Part shown: piece after piece, positions 1-7,789 of the stretch | Layout: every line of letters starts with the position of its first letter | Numbering within the stretch: the stretch's first letter is position 1 | Source: Thiobacter sp964445085 | GTDB taxonomy: Bacteria; Pseudomonadota; Gammaproteobacteria; Burkholderiales; Thiobacteraceae | DNA length: 26,375 bases | NCBI GenBank assembly: GCA_964445085.1 | Contig: CAYUJV010000034.1 | Coordinates: 1-26,375, forward strand | Direction: 5' to 3' | Position numbers and translations under genes: made by a program | Notes under the pieces: generated by a model | The model's input: only the letters and a program-made list of their open reading frames with translations | Told to the model about the DNA's origin: nothing | Database searches by the model: none

Positions 1-620
1 CCATCATGCTGCTGCTGCCGTCCTGGGGCGGCATGATCAACGGCATCATGACCCTGTCGGGCGCCTGGGACAAACTGCGCACCGACCCCATCATCCGCTT
101 CATGGCGGTGGCGCTGTCCTTCTACGGCATGTCCACCTTCGAAGGCCCGATGATGTCGCTGAAGAGCGTGAACGGCCTGTCCCACTACACCGACTGGACC
201 GTGGGCCACGTGCACTCCGGCGCGCTCGGCTGGGTGGCGATGATCTCCTTCGGCTCCCTGTACCACATGATCCCCAAGCTGTGGGACACCAAGCTGTATA
301 GCCTGAAGCTGGTCTACTGGCACTTCTGGATGGCGACCATCGGCGTGCTGATGTACATCACCGCGATGTGGGCCTCCGGCATCGGCCAGGGCCTGATGTG
401 GCGCACCTTCGACGACTTCGGCAACCTGAAGTACTCCTTCGCCGAAACGGTCGCCGCGATGCACCCGGCCTACGTCATGCGCGCCGTCGGCGGCATGATC
501 TTCCTCGCCGGCGTGCTGGTGATGGTTTACAACGTGTACATGACGATTCGCCAGGGCAAGCGCGAAGCCGCCGAGCTGGATGCCAAGCTCGCCGCCAAGC
601 TGGCCCGCGTCGGCGCATGA
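1..620 (+). CDS. ccoN: cbb3-type cytochrome c oxidase subunit I, CcoN (C-terminal part)
   Basis: This is the catalytic heme-copper subunit of the cbb3 oxidase, an inner-membrane enzyme that reduces oxygen to water at low oxygen tension. The reading frame is open to the left edge, so the N-terminal half or more is missing; the first in-frame ATG at position 6 is internal and not a real start. The visible ~205 residues are very hydrophobic and hold several membrane helices. The segment VGHVHSGALGW carries the paired histidines expected for heme b and heme b3 ligation, and the upstream STFEGPMMS segment is typical of CcoN. The C-terminus is a charged Ala/Lys/Glu-rich cytoplasmic tail. ccoO starts 29 bases downstream, fitting the ccoNOQP operon. 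Identity is firm; the start is outside the window. Confidence 0.96.
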   Translation, partial: IMLLLPSWGGMINGIMTLSGAWDKLRTDPIIRFMAVALSFYGMSTFEGPMMSLKSVNGLSHYTDWTVGHVHSGALGWVAMISFGSLYHMIPKLWDTKLYSLKLVYWHFWMATIGVLMYITAMWASGIGQGLMWRTFDDFGNLKYSFAETVAAMHPAYVMRAVGGMIFLAGVLVMVYNVYMTIRQGKREAAELDAKLAAKLARVGA

Positions 621-649
621 CGCGTGCGGATTGAGAAAGGAAAATCGGC

Positions 650-1396
650 ATGAACTTCAACTTCAAGCATGAATGGATCGAGACCAACGTCGGGCTGATG
701 CTGGTGCTCACCATGATCGTGGTCAGCATCGGCGGCCTGGTGGAAATCGCCCCCCTGTTCCTGGTGAAAAGCACCGTGGAACAGGTGGACGGCGTGCGTC
801 CCTACACCCCGCTGGAATCGCGCGGCCGCGACATCTACGTCCGCGAAGGCTGCTACCTGTGCCATTCGCAGATGATCCGTCCGTTCCGTGACGAGGCGCT
901 GCGCTACGGCCACTACTCGCTGGCGGCGGAGTCCCAGTACGACCATCCGTTCCAGTGGGGCTCCAAGCGCACCGGCCCCGACCTTGCCCGTGTCGGCAAG
1001 AAATACTCCAACGAGTGGCACGTCGCGCATCTGAACGATCCCAAGTCCATGGTGCCGGAGTCGGTCATGCCGCGTTATCCGTGGCTGGCCAAGACGCCGC
1101 TGGACACCTCCGATCTGGTCGATCGCCTGAAGGCGCAGCGCGCCGTGGGCGTGCCGTACTCCCTGACCCAGGCCGAGTACGAGCGCAACGTGAAGCAGTT
1201 CGGCGAGGCGGTGGCCAAGCAGCTGCATATCCCGAATGCCCTGGACAACCTGGTGAAGCAGGCGACCGAAGGCAACTATGACGGCGACCCCAACAACGTC
1301 ACCGAAATGGATGCGCTCGTGGCCTACCTGCAGGTGCTGGGCACGATGGTGGACTTCAGCAAGTACGACGACGACTACTTCGTGAAATTCCGCTAA
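650..1396 (+). CDS. ccoO: cbb3-type cytochrome c oxidase subunit II, CcoO (monoheme)
   Basis: CcoO is the membrane-anchored monoheme cytochrome c subunit of cbb3 oxidase, passing electrons from CcoP to CcoN on the periplasmic side. The 248-residue product has one N-terminal membrane helix (about residues 14-36), then a CxxCH heme-attachment motif at residues 68-72 (C-Y-L-C-H). Methionines in the later ESVMPRYPW stretch are candidates for the axial ligand. Length is normal for the family, and this ATG is preceded by the purine-rich AGAAAGGAAA segment as ribosome site. It sits between ccoN and ccoQ with a 9-base gap to the latter, so co-transcription is expected. No anomalies seen. Confidence 0.97.
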   Translation: MNFNFKHEWIETNVGLMLVLTMIVVSIGGLVEIAPLFLVKSTVEQVDGVRPYTPLESRGRDIYVREGCYLCHSQMIRPFRDEALRYGHYSLAAESQYDHPFQWGSKRTGPDLARVGKKYSNEWHVAHLNDPKSMVPESVMPRYPWLAKTPLDTSDLVDRLKAQRAVGVPYSLTQAEYERNVKQFGEAVAKQLHIPNALDNLVKQATEGNYDGDPNNVTEMDALVAYLQVLGTMVDFSKYDDDYFVKFR

Positions 1397-1405
1397 GGAC
1401 TGGCG

Positions 1406-1633
1406 ATGCTCGAGTGGCTTTCTCATCCGGAAAACACCAAGCCCCTCGGGCTGATCATCTTCTTCGTCACATTCCTCGGGATCCTGTGGTTTGTGTTCGG
1501 GAGCAAAAAACGCGGCCAGAGACTGGAATCCCACAAGGACATTCCCTTTCTGGATGAAGATTCGGAAGATAACGGCGCGAACGATCGCGCTCCCTCACCC
1601 CGGCCCTCTCCCAAGAAGGGAGAGGGGGTCTGA
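1406..1633 (+). CDS. ccoQ: cbb3-type cytochrome oxidase subunit CcoQ (FixQ), with repeat-derived tail
   Basis: CcoQ is the small single-helix subunit that stabilises the cbb3 complex. The 75-residue product has a short N-terminal segment, one membrane helix (about residues 13-32) and a cytoplasmic tail with a basic patch and the HKDIPFLDED stretch common in CcoQ/FixQ. The last ~14 residues (Pro/Ser/Lys/Gly-rich, ending before a TGA at 1631) are encoded by a palindromic repeat of a family seen again near 17160, so the natural C-terminus has probably been replaced or extended by the repeat. Most CcoQ proteins are somewhat shorter. It lies between ccoO and ccoP. Identity rests on position, size, helix and tail, since small subunits diverge quickly. 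Confidence 0.9.
   Translation: MLEWLSHPENTKPLGLIIFFVTFLGILWFVFGSKKRGQRLESHKDIPFLDEDSEDNGANDRAPSPRPSPKKGEGV
1592..1626. repeat. REP-like palindromic repeat inside the 3' end of ccoQ
   Basis: The sequence CCCTCACCCCGGCC is followed by a perfect 9-base inverted repeat, CCCTCTCCC (1604-1612) and GGGAGAGGG (1618-1626), with a 5-base loop. The leading part matches the copy at 17164-17187 almost base for base. It lies within the open frame of ccoQ and supplies its stop region. The hairpin would lie on the mRNA between ccoQ and ccoP and could influence relative expression (inference). Confidence 0.85.
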
Positions 1634-1661
1634 GGAGTGACAGTGATATGAAAGGCAAGCA

Positions 1662-2582
1662 ATGAGCAAGGAAAAATTGCAATCGCAAGCGGTGCAGACC
1701 ACCGGCCACGCCTGGGACGGCGATCTGCAGGAGTACAACAACCCGCTGCCGCGCTGGTGGGTGTGGGCCTTCTACCTCACCATCGTTTTCGCGGTGATCT
1801 ACTGGTTCCTGTACCCGGCCTGGCCGCTGGGTACCGGTTACACCACCGGGCTGTCCAAGGTCACCTACGTCAACGACAAGGGCGAGACCAAGACCACCCA
1901 CTGGAGCACGCGCGCCAACCTGATGGTGGAAATGAACGAAGCGGCCAAGCAGCAGAAGCCGTATTTCGACAAGATCGCCGCGATGTCCTTCGAGCAGATC
2001 GTCAAGGACCCGGAAACCAACAACTTCGTCGTGTCTGCCGGCAAGCAGCTGTTCGCCGACAACTGCGCGGCCTGCCACCAGGCGGGCGGCCAGGGCGTGG
2101 TCGGCCACTTCCCCAACCTGACCGATGACGACTGGCTCTACGGCGGCACCTTCGACAAGATCCAGGAAACCATCACCAACGGCCGCCATGGCTACATGCC
2201 GACCTTCGGCGAGGTGCTCAGCGCCCAGCAGATCGACGAGCTGGCCAACTACGTGCTGTCCCTGTCCGGCGAGCAGGCCGATCCCGCCAAGGCCAAGGCC
2301 GGCAACGCGCTGTTCCACTCCATGGACGCCGCCTGCTTCTATTGCCACGGCGACGATGGCAAGGGCCGCCAAGTCGTCGGCGCCCCCAACCTGACCGACA
2401 AGATCTGGCTCTGGGCCAACGTTCCGGGCGCCGATACGCCGGAGAAGAAACTTGCCGCGGTGAAAGCGGTCATTACCCAGGGCCTGAACAAGGGCGTGAT
2501 GCCGGCCTGGAAAGACCGCCTGAAGCCGGAGCAGATCAAGCTGCTCACCGTGTACGTGCACGAACTGGGCGGCGGAAAATAA
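1662..2582 (+). CDS. ccoP: cbb3-type cytochrome c oxidase subunit III, CcoP (diheme)
   Basis: CcoP is the diheme cytochrome c subunit that receives electrons from soluble or membrane cytochromes and hands them to CcoO. The 306-residue product has an N-terminal cytoplasmic segment, one membrane helix (about residues 31-52) and two periplasmic cytochrome c domains. Heme motifs are CAACH at residues 135-139 and CFYCH at 225-229. Methionines in the HGYMPTF and KGVMPAW segments are the likely axial ligands. Size is typical for CcoP. The ATG follows an AAAGGCAAG ribosome-site-like stretch 28 bases after ccoQ. It is the last gene of the structural half of the cluster. Confidence 0.97.
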   Translation: MSKEKLQSQAVQTTGHAWDGDLQEYNNPLPRWWVWAFYLTIVFAVIYWFLYPAWPLGTGYTTGLSKVTYVNDKGETKTTHWSTRANLMVEMNEAAKQQKPYFDKIAAMSFEQIVKDPETNNFVVSAGKQLFADNCAACHQAGGQGVVGHFPNLTDDDWLYGGTFDKIQETITNGRHGYMPTFGEVLSAQQIDELANYVLSLSGEQADPAKAKAGNALFHSMDAACFYCHGDDGKGRQVVGAPNLTDKIWLWANVPGADTPEKKLAAVKAVITQGLNKGVMPAWKDRLKPEQIKLLTVYVHELGGGK

Positions 2583-2592
2583 AAGCCATTGA

Positions 2593-2674
2593 ACGCAGAG
2601 GACGCGGAGGGCGCAGAGCAGGGTGAGTGCGACAGCCGTTCGGTTTTCCTCCGTGACCTCAGCGACCTTCGCGT
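2593..2674. repeat. Inverted pair of 9-base tandem arrays between ccoP and ccoG
   Basis: Three tandem 9-base units of the form RCGCRGAGG (starting 2593, 2602, 2611) are followed by three units of the opposite sense, close to CCTCNGYGA (starting 2648, 2657, 2666). Together they form an imperfect long hairpin with a ~28-base spacer. This pattern resembles dispersed GC-rich intergenic repeats of proteobacteria. It is non-coding. Confidence 0.7.
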
Positions 2675-2697
2675 TTCAAGCTTTTGATTTCATGAAC

Positions 2698-2723
2698 GAC
2701 CTCGCTCCCGGGCGAGGTCTTTT
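2698..2723 (+). terminator. Hairpin terminator (or attenuator) just upstream of ccoG
   Basis: A perfect 8-base stem, GACCTCGC (2698-2705) with GCGAGGTC (2712-2719), has a 6-base loop and is followed by TTTT. It lies only 16 bases before the ccoG ATG. There is no room for a promoter between hairpin and gene, so ccoG expression would need read-through, or the hairpin acts as a partial terminator that lowers assembly-factor expression relative to ccoNOQP (inference). Confidence 0.7.
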
Positions 2724-2739
2724 CGTCTGAGGAACCGGA

Positions 2740-4176
2740 ATGCAGGCAGGGATCGAAGAGCAGAGTGCGCTATACGAAAAGCGCATCCCGATTTTTCCGC
2801 GCTCGGTAAAGGGCAAGTTCCGCAACTTCAAATGGCTCGTCATGGGGGTCGCCTACGCGATCTACTTCGGCCTGCTGTGGCTGCCCTGGCCGCGCGAGGG
2901 CGGGCCCAGCCAGCCGGTGCTGCTGGACGTGGCAGACCGCAAGTTCTACATCTTCAATCTCATTGCCTACCCCCAGGACGTGCTGTGGCTGGCCCTGCTG
3001 CTGTTCATCGCGGCGACGCTGCTGTTCTTCGTCACCGGCCTGGTGGGGCGCGCCTTCTGCGGCTATTTCTGCTTCCAGACGCTGTGGACCGACCTGTTCA
3101 TCTGGGTGGAGCGCCTGATCCAGGGCGAGCGTCCGGCCCGGGTGCGCCTGTACAAGCAGCCGTGGAACGCGGAGAAGGTGGCAAAGCTTGCCGCCACCCA
3201 CCTGGTCTGGATCGCCATCGCGTTCTGGACCGCCTTCACCTTCGCCGCCTATTTCACCTACGCGCCGGACCTGCTGCGCGACTTCTTCACCGGCCAGGCC
3301 CATTACGCCGCCTACGCCACCGTGCTGATCCTGACCGCGACCACCTACGTCGCCGCCGGCCTCGGGCGCGAGCAGATCTGCATGTACGTCTGCCCCTATG
3401 CGCGCTTCCAGAGCGTGATGTATGACGCCGAGACGCTCACCGTCACCTACGACGAAAAGCGCGGCGACGGCACCATGGGCCGTGCCGCCCTCCGCGCCGG
3501 CGCCAAGAGCCGGGAGGAGCGCCAGGCCAAGGGCTACGGCGACTGCATCGACTGCACCCTGTGCGTGCAGGTGTGCCCGGTCGGCATCGACATCCGCAAC
3601 GGCCTGCAGTACCCGTGCATTTCCTGCGGCCTGTGCATCGACGCCTGCAACGGCGTGATGGATTCCATCGGCTTCCCGCGCGGCCTGATCCGCTACGATT
3701 CGGAAGCGAACATGAAACTGCCGCAGCCGGCCAAGCCGCATCTGCACTGGAAGCGCCTGAAGGTCGTGGGCTACGGCGTGGCGCTGCTGGGGATGTCCGG
3801 GCTGCTCGCCTACAGCATCGGCAGCCGCAGCGACGTCGAGCACGCGGTGATGCAGATTCGCCAGCCGCTGTTCGTGGTCTTGTCCGACGGCGAGATCCGC
3901 AACCGCTACCAGATCCGCGTCAGCAACATGTCGCAGCACGACGAGACCTATCTGCTCGGGGTGCGCGGCATTCCGGACACGGCGGCCGACTTCGGCAACT
4001 TCCACCAGGTGGAAGTGAAGGCCGGCAAGAGCCTGATGGTGCAGGTCAGCGTGAAGCTGCCGCCCGCGGACGCGGCGCGCACCGAAGGCTTCGATTTCAC
4101 GATCACGCCCAAGAGCCGACCCACTGACGTGCACGTGAACCGCGCGCGCTTCTATTCCCACAAGGACGTCCAATGA
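2740..4176 (+). CDS. ccoG: cbb3 oxidase accessory protein CcoG (FixG-like, ferredoxin-type membrane protein)
   Basis: CcoG is a membrane-bound iron-sulfur protein needed for cbb3 biogenesis; work on relatives indicates it reduces Cu(II) to Cu(I) for delivery to the oxidase. The 478-residue product has several N-terminal membrane helices with a GRAFCGYFC segment and an ICMYVCPY segment. A cytoplasmic pair of [4Fe-4S] motifs follows: C269-x2-C-x2-C-x3-CP and C293-x2-C-x2-C-x3-C. After another helix (about residues 344-362) comes an Ig-like C-terminal domain. The second cluster motif lacks the usual proline after its last cysteine. The ATG follows a GAGGA ribosome site and its stop overlaps the ccoH start by four bases (ATGA), indicating translational coupling. 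Confidence 0.96.
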   Translation: MQAGIEEQSALYEKRIPIFPRSVKGKFRNFKWLVMGVAYAIYFGLLWLPWPREGGPSQPVLLDVADRKFYIFNLIAYPQDVLWLALLLFIAATLLFFVTGLVGRAFCGYFCFQTLWTDLFIWVERLIQGERPARVRLYKQPWNAEKVAKLAATHLVWIAIAFWTAFTFAAYFTYAPDLLRDFFTGQAHYAAYATVLILTATTYVAAGLGREQICMYVCPYARFQSVMYDAETLTVTYDEKRGDGTMGRAALRAGAKSREERQAKGYGDCIDCTLCVQVCPVGIDIRNGLQYPCISCGLCIDACNGVMDSIGFPRGLIRYDSEANMKLPQPAKPHLHWKRLKVVGYGVALLGMSGLLAYSIGSRSDVEHAVMQIRQPLFVVLSDGEIRNRYQIRVSNMSQHDETYLLGVRGIPDTAADFGNFHQVEVKAGKSLMVQVSVKLPPADAARTEGFDFTITPKSRPTDVHVNRARFYSHKDVQ

Positions 4177-4973
4177 ACATGCTGCTTACCCTGTTTGGTG
4201 GTGTCGCGCTGGTGGTGGTGCTGTACCAGCTGTTGCGCGCCTTGTCGGTGCCCAATTACTGGCGCGGCGTCATCAGCGGCGTCGTGCCGCTGGTGGGCTT
4301 TGCCATCTACGCCACCGGCAACTGGTCCGGACTGGACGTGCTGGCCATCCACACCGCCGTCTACCTGTCCACCGCCACCATCCTCACCATGATCGGGGCG
4401 CGCCAGGCGGAGCGGCCGGATGCCCAGCGGCGGCGCATGCACTGGGCGCCCAAGGCGTTCATCGGCTTCTTCCTGCTGGTGTTCGTGGTCAACAGCATCT
4501 TCCTGTACGTGTCCACCCAGGGTCTGCCGCCCACCATCGCCAACTGGCTGATGCCCAATGCCGACGGCGGCACCCTGCACACCGGCTTCCCGGGGGTGGT
4601 GCCCCACGGCCAGGAGGCGGCGAAGGAAGTGGCCTCCGAACTCAGCGCGCGCCATCGGCAGCTGCGCCTGGGCTGGCGGGTGGAAGTGGCCGGGCTGGAC
4701 GTGCTCGCCCGCGATGGCGCGGCCCAGGTCGTCGTGCGCGCGCGGGCGCGCGACGACTCGCCCCTGGACGGCGCCCAGGTTCGGCTCGAGCTGATCCGGC
4801 CGGCGCAGTCGACCAGCGACGTCACGCAGGTGCTGGACAGCGCGCTGCCGGGCCAGTACCAGGCATGGGTGCAGGCGCCCCAGATCGGGCGCTGGATCGC
4901 CGTGGTGCACGTCGCCCGCGGCGGCGATGAATACAAGACCGAGCAGCAGCTCATCGTCCAGCCCAAGCCATGA
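4173..4973 (+). CDS. ccoH: FixH/CcoH-family cbb3 assembly protein with N-terminal multi-helix extension
   Basis: CcoH/FixH is a small membrane protein needed for stable cbb3 assembly. This product has 266 residues, well over the ~150-180 usual for CcoH. Residues 1-90 hold three predicted helices (about 3-22, 31-49, 55-76) and a basic linker. A fourth helix (93-114) then leads into a C-terminal periplasmic beta-rich domain (about 150-266) that looks like the FixH domain. The first ~90 residues therefore form an added membrane domain or fused gene. It overlaps ccoG and ccoI by four bases (ATGA) at each end, so its position in the ccoGHI set is clear. The FixH call rests mainly on position and C-terminal character. 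An alternative start at ATG 4179 would change two residues only. Confidence 0.85.
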   Translation: MNMLLTLFGGVALVVVLYQLLRALSVPNYWRGVISGVVPLVGFAIYATGNWSGLDVLAIHTAVYLSTATILTMIGARQAERPDAQRRRMHWAPKAFIGFFLLVFVVNSIFLYVSTQGLPPTIANWLMPNADGGTLHTGFPGVVPHGQEAAKEVASELSARHRQLRLGWRVEVAGLDVLARDGAAQVVVRARARDDSPLDGAQVRLELIRPAQSTSDVTQVLDSALPGQYQAWVQAPQIGRWIAVVHVARGGDEYKTEQQLIVQPKP

Positions 4974-7381
4974 GCGAAGCCGCGGCCGACTGCTACCACT
5001 GCGGTCAGCCGATCCCCGCGGACGTCCACCTTTCCGTCGCCATAGACGGCGAGCCGCGGGCGATGTGTTGCCACGGCTGCGAGGCGGTCGCCCAGGCCAT
5101 CGTCGCCAACCACCTCGAGGACTACTATCGCCACCGCACCGCGCTGCCGGCCACGGTACAGGAGCTGGTGCCGGAGGAACTGCGCAAGCTCTCGGTCTAC
5201 GATCATCCGGACATCCAGAAGAGCTTCGTCATCGATGCCGGCGAGCACGTGCGCGAGGCGGTGCTCATCCTCGAAGGCATCACCTGCGCCGCCTGCATCT
5301 GGCTGAACGAGCGTCATCTGCTGCAGTTGCCGGGCGTCAAGGCGGTGAGCGTCAACTACGCCACCCATCGCGCGCGCATCGCCTGGGACGAGCGCGAGAT
5401 CCAACTCTCCAAAATCCTGTCCGAGATCCAGCTGCTCGGCTACCACGCGCACCCGTACAACGCCCACAGCTCGGAGCAGCTGCGCAAGCAGCGCCGCAGC
5501 GTGGACCTGCGCCGGCTGTTCGTGGCCGGGCTGGCGTCGGCCCAGGTGATGATGTTCGCCATTGCGCTGTACGCCGGCGCCTACTACTACGACATGGAGC
5601 ACGGCACGGCGCAGCTGATGCGCTGGGCCAGCCTGATCCTGAGCATCCCGGTGGTGATGTATTCGGCGATCCCGTTCTATCGCGCGGCGTGGTACGGCCT
5701 CAAGACGCGCCACCTCAACATGGACGTGCCGGTGACCATCGCCGTCATCAGCGCCTTCGCCGGCAGCGCCTGGGTCACCTGGCGCGGCGATGGCGTGGTC
5801 TACTTCGACACCATCACCATGTTCGTGTTCATCCTGCTCGCCTCGCGCTTCCTGGAGCAGGGCGCGCGGGAGAAATCGGTGGAGGCGGCCGAGAACCTGC
5901 TCAAGCTCGCGCCGGCGATGGCCACCCGCATCCGCGACGGCCAGCAGGAAATCGTGCCGGTGCTGGAGCTGCAGCCCGGCGACATCATCCTGGCCAAGCC
6001 GGGCGAGGCCATCGCCGCCGACGCCGTGGTGACGGAAGGGGAGAGCAGCAGCGACGAGGCGCTGCTCACCGGCGAGAGCCGGCCGGTGCCCAAGCGCGCC
6101 GGGGACAGCGTCATCGCCGGCAGCATCAATCTGGAAGGGCCGCTCTACCTGCGCGTCAGCGGCGTGGGCGAGAACACCGTGCTCGCCGGCATCGTGCGCA
6201 TGCTCGACCGTGCCCAGGCGCAGAAGCCGCGGCTGGCGCAACTCGCCGATCGCATCGCCGGCTATTTCACCGTCGCCCTGCTGGCGCTGACCGCCATCGT
6301 CGGTGTCGCGTGGTTTGTCGTGGATCCCGCGCGCACCTTCCCGATCGTGCTCGCGGTGCTGGTGGTGACCTGCCCCTGCGCGCTGTCGATCGCCGCGCCG
6401 GCGGCCATCGCCGCCGCCGGGTCGAGCCTGCTCAAGCGCGGCATCCTGCTCACCAGCGGCCATGCCCTCGAGACCCTGGCGCGGGTCAATCACGTGGTGC
6501 TCGACAAGACCGGCACCCTCACCTACGGCAAGCCGATGCTGCAGCGGGTGGTCACCCTCGGCGGGCTGGACGAGCAGCGCTGCAAGCTCGTGGCGGCGAG
6601 CCTGGAACAGGCGTCGGAGCACCCGCTGGCGGCGAGCTTCCTGAGCGCGGTGGAGGCGGACCAGCTGCGCCCGGTGAGCGAGCCGCAGAAGCTTCCGGGA
6701 AAGGGGGTGAGCGGGGTGGTGGACGGGGTGCGCTATACCCTGGGCAACCGGCAGCTGCTGCCGGCGGGCGCGGCACCGGAGCTCAGCGACCTGCCGGAGG
6801 CTGCCACCGTGGTCTGGTTGTCCGACAGTGAGTGCGTGCTCGCCGCCTTCGTGCTGTCCGACCAGCTGCGGCCGGAGGCGGCGGAACTGGTGCGCGAACT
6901 GCGCGCTCAACACGTCAAGCTCACCATGCTGAGCGGCGATGCCGAACCGGCGGTCCGCCACGCGGCGCACAGCCTGGGGATCGAGGACTACCGTGCCGCG
7001 CAGCATCCCGAGGACAAGCTTGCCGCGCTGCGCGCCATGCAGCAGGCGGGAGACGTGGTGGCCATGGTGGGCGATGGCGTGAACGACGCCCCGATCCTCG
7101 CCGGCGCCCAGGTCTCCCTCGCCATGGGTGGCGGCACCCAAGTCGCCCGCTCCAGCAGCGACATCGTGCTGCTGTCGGAGAACCTGCTCGACGTCGCCCG
7201 CGCCATCCGCACCAGCCGCCACGCCATGGCGGTGATGAAGTCCAATTTCGCCTGGGCCGTCGCCTACAACCTCGTCGCCCTGCCGTTTGCCGTGCTTGGC
7301 TACATCCCGCCCTGGGTGGCCGCCATCGGCATGTCCGCCAGCTCGCTCATCGTCGTTCTCAACGCCCTCCGCCTGCGCTGA
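4970..7381 (+). CDS. ccoI: Copper-translocating P1B-type ATPase CcoI (FixI)
   Basis: CcoI is an inner-membrane copper-exporting ATPase that supplies copper for the CuB site of cbb3 oxidase. The 803-residue product starts with a cysteine-rich metal-binding region (CYHC near residue 8 and CCHGC near 38). An HMA domain with GITCAACIW (C106 and C109) follows. Further on come the membrane CPC motif (C468-P-C470), the phosphorylation motif DKTGTLT (D512) and the hinge GDGVND near residue 702, then the C-terminal helices. Two N-terminal metal-binding regions are typical of CcoI. It overlaps ccoH by four bases. The frame stays open for 30 more codons after the stop (see findings). Confidence 0.96.
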   Translation: MSEAAADCYHCGQPIPADVHLSVAIDGEPRAMCCHGCEAVAQAIVANHLEDYYRHRTALPATVQELVPEELRKLSVYDHPDIQKSFVIDAGEHVREAVLILEGITCAACIWLNERHLLQLPGVKAVSVNYATHRARIAWDEREIQLSKILSEIQLLGYHAHPYNAHSSEQLRKQRRSVDLRRLFVAGLASAQVMMFAIALYAGAYYYDMEHGTAQLMRWASLILSIPVVMYSAIPFYRAAWYGLKTRHLNMDVPVTIAVISAFAGSAWVTWRGDGVVYFDTITMFVFILLASRFLEQGAREKSVEAAENLLKLAPAMATRIRDGQQEIVPVLELQPGDIILAKPGEAIAADAVVTEGESSSDEALLTGESRPVPKRAGDSVIAGSINLEGPLYLRVSGVGENTVLAGIVRMLDRAQAQKPRLAQLADRIAGYFTVALLALTAIVGVAWFVVDPARTFPIVLAVLVVTCPCALSIAAPAAIAAAGSSLLKRGILLTSGHALETLARVNHVVLDKTGTLTYGKPMLQRVVTLGGLDEQRCKLVAASLEQASEHPLAASFLSAVEADQLRPVSEPQKLPGKGVSGVVDGVRYTLGNRQLLPAGAAPELSDLPEAATVVWLSDSECVLAAFVLSDQLRPEAAELVRELRAQHVKLTMLSGDAEPAVRHAAHSLGIEDYRAAQHPEDKLAALRAMQQAGDVVAMVGDGVNDAPILAGAQVSLAMGGGTQVARSSSDIVLLSENLLDVARAIRTSRHAMAVMKSNFAWAVAYNLVALPFAVLGYIPPWVAAIGMSASSLIVVLNALRLR

Positions 7382-7487
7382 GGCGCAGCGGCGCAGGCAC
7401 TACTGCAGCGCCTCGACCGCGACGTGCGCGCCATCCTGGAGCAATACGGCGGGACCCTGTCCAGCCACCCCTGAGCGCCCGCGCGCA

Positions 7488-7516
7488 TGGGCAGGGGGGC
7501 GCCGGCGGGTTAGAAT
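7488..7516 (+). promoter_or_regulatory. Candidate sigma-70 promoter for ccoS
   Basis: TGGGCA (7488-7493) and TAGAAT (7511-7516) are separated by 17 bases, with 4/6 and 5/6 matches to the -35 and -10 consensus. It lies in the 163-base gap between ccoI and ccoS. This is a pattern match only, with no experimental support. Confidence 0.35.
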
Positions 7517-7544
7517 GCAGCTCGTCGTTCGCGCCAGGTTTTCC

Positions 7545-7739
7545 ATGACCCCCATCCTGCTGTTCCTCATCGGACTCTCGGTCCTGATTTTCATCGCGCT
7601 CGGTCTCGCCATCTGGTGGGCCGTGAAGAGCGGCCAGTTCGAGGATCTGGAAGGCCCGCCCCAGCGCATCCTGATGGACGACGACGACCCGATGCTGCCC
7701 AAGAAGCGCTCGGGCGGCGGATTGAAGCACGAGGATTAA
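7545..7739 (+). CDS. ccoS: cbb3-type cytochrome oxidase assembly protein CcoS
   Basis: CcoS is a small single-helix membrane protein needed for insertion of heme and copper cofactors into cbb3 oxidase. The product is 64 residues: an N-terminal hydrophobic helix (about 4-26), then the hallmark W-A-V-K-S-G-Q-F-E-D-L-E-G-P stretch, an acidic Asp run and a basic tail. The frame is open further upstream, but the ATG at 7545 gives the standard CcoS N-terminus. It follows ccoI by 163 bases, closing the ccoGHIS set. A good promoter for the next small gene lies over its last codons. Confidence 0.93.
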   Translation: MTPILLFLIGLSVLIFIALGLAIWWAVKSGQFEDLEGPPQRILMDDDDPMLPKKRSGGGLKHED

Positions 7740-7750
7740 CGGTATATAAT
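7722..7750 (+). promoter_or_regulatory. Strong sigma-70-like promoter for the 34-residue membrane protein gene
   Basis: TTGAAG (7722-7727) and a perfect TATAAT (7745-7750) are 17 bases apart. This is the best sigma-70 match noticed in the window. It overlaps the end of ccoS and points at the small gene starting at 7790, leaving a ~33-base leader. Confidence 0.65.
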
Positions 7751-7789
7751 TCGCGGCTAATATTTAACTTCGCTTGCCGGAGCTCTGCC

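Noticed and set aside
2593..2674. The 9-base repeat arrays as a CRISPR array
   Set aside because: The units are contiguous without spacers and occur in opposite orientations, which fits a palindromic intergenic repeat.
2684..2697. TTGAT-N4-TGAAC as a possible FNR/Anr box before ccoG
   Set aside because: Only the left half matches TTGAT; the right half agrees with ATCAA at one of five positions.
4361..7222. A 953-codon open frame on the minus strand across ccoH and ccoI
   Set aside because: It is antisense to two clear overlapping cbb3 assembly genes, is rich in His/Arg/Gln/Gly as GC-rich shadows are, and shows no recognisable domain.
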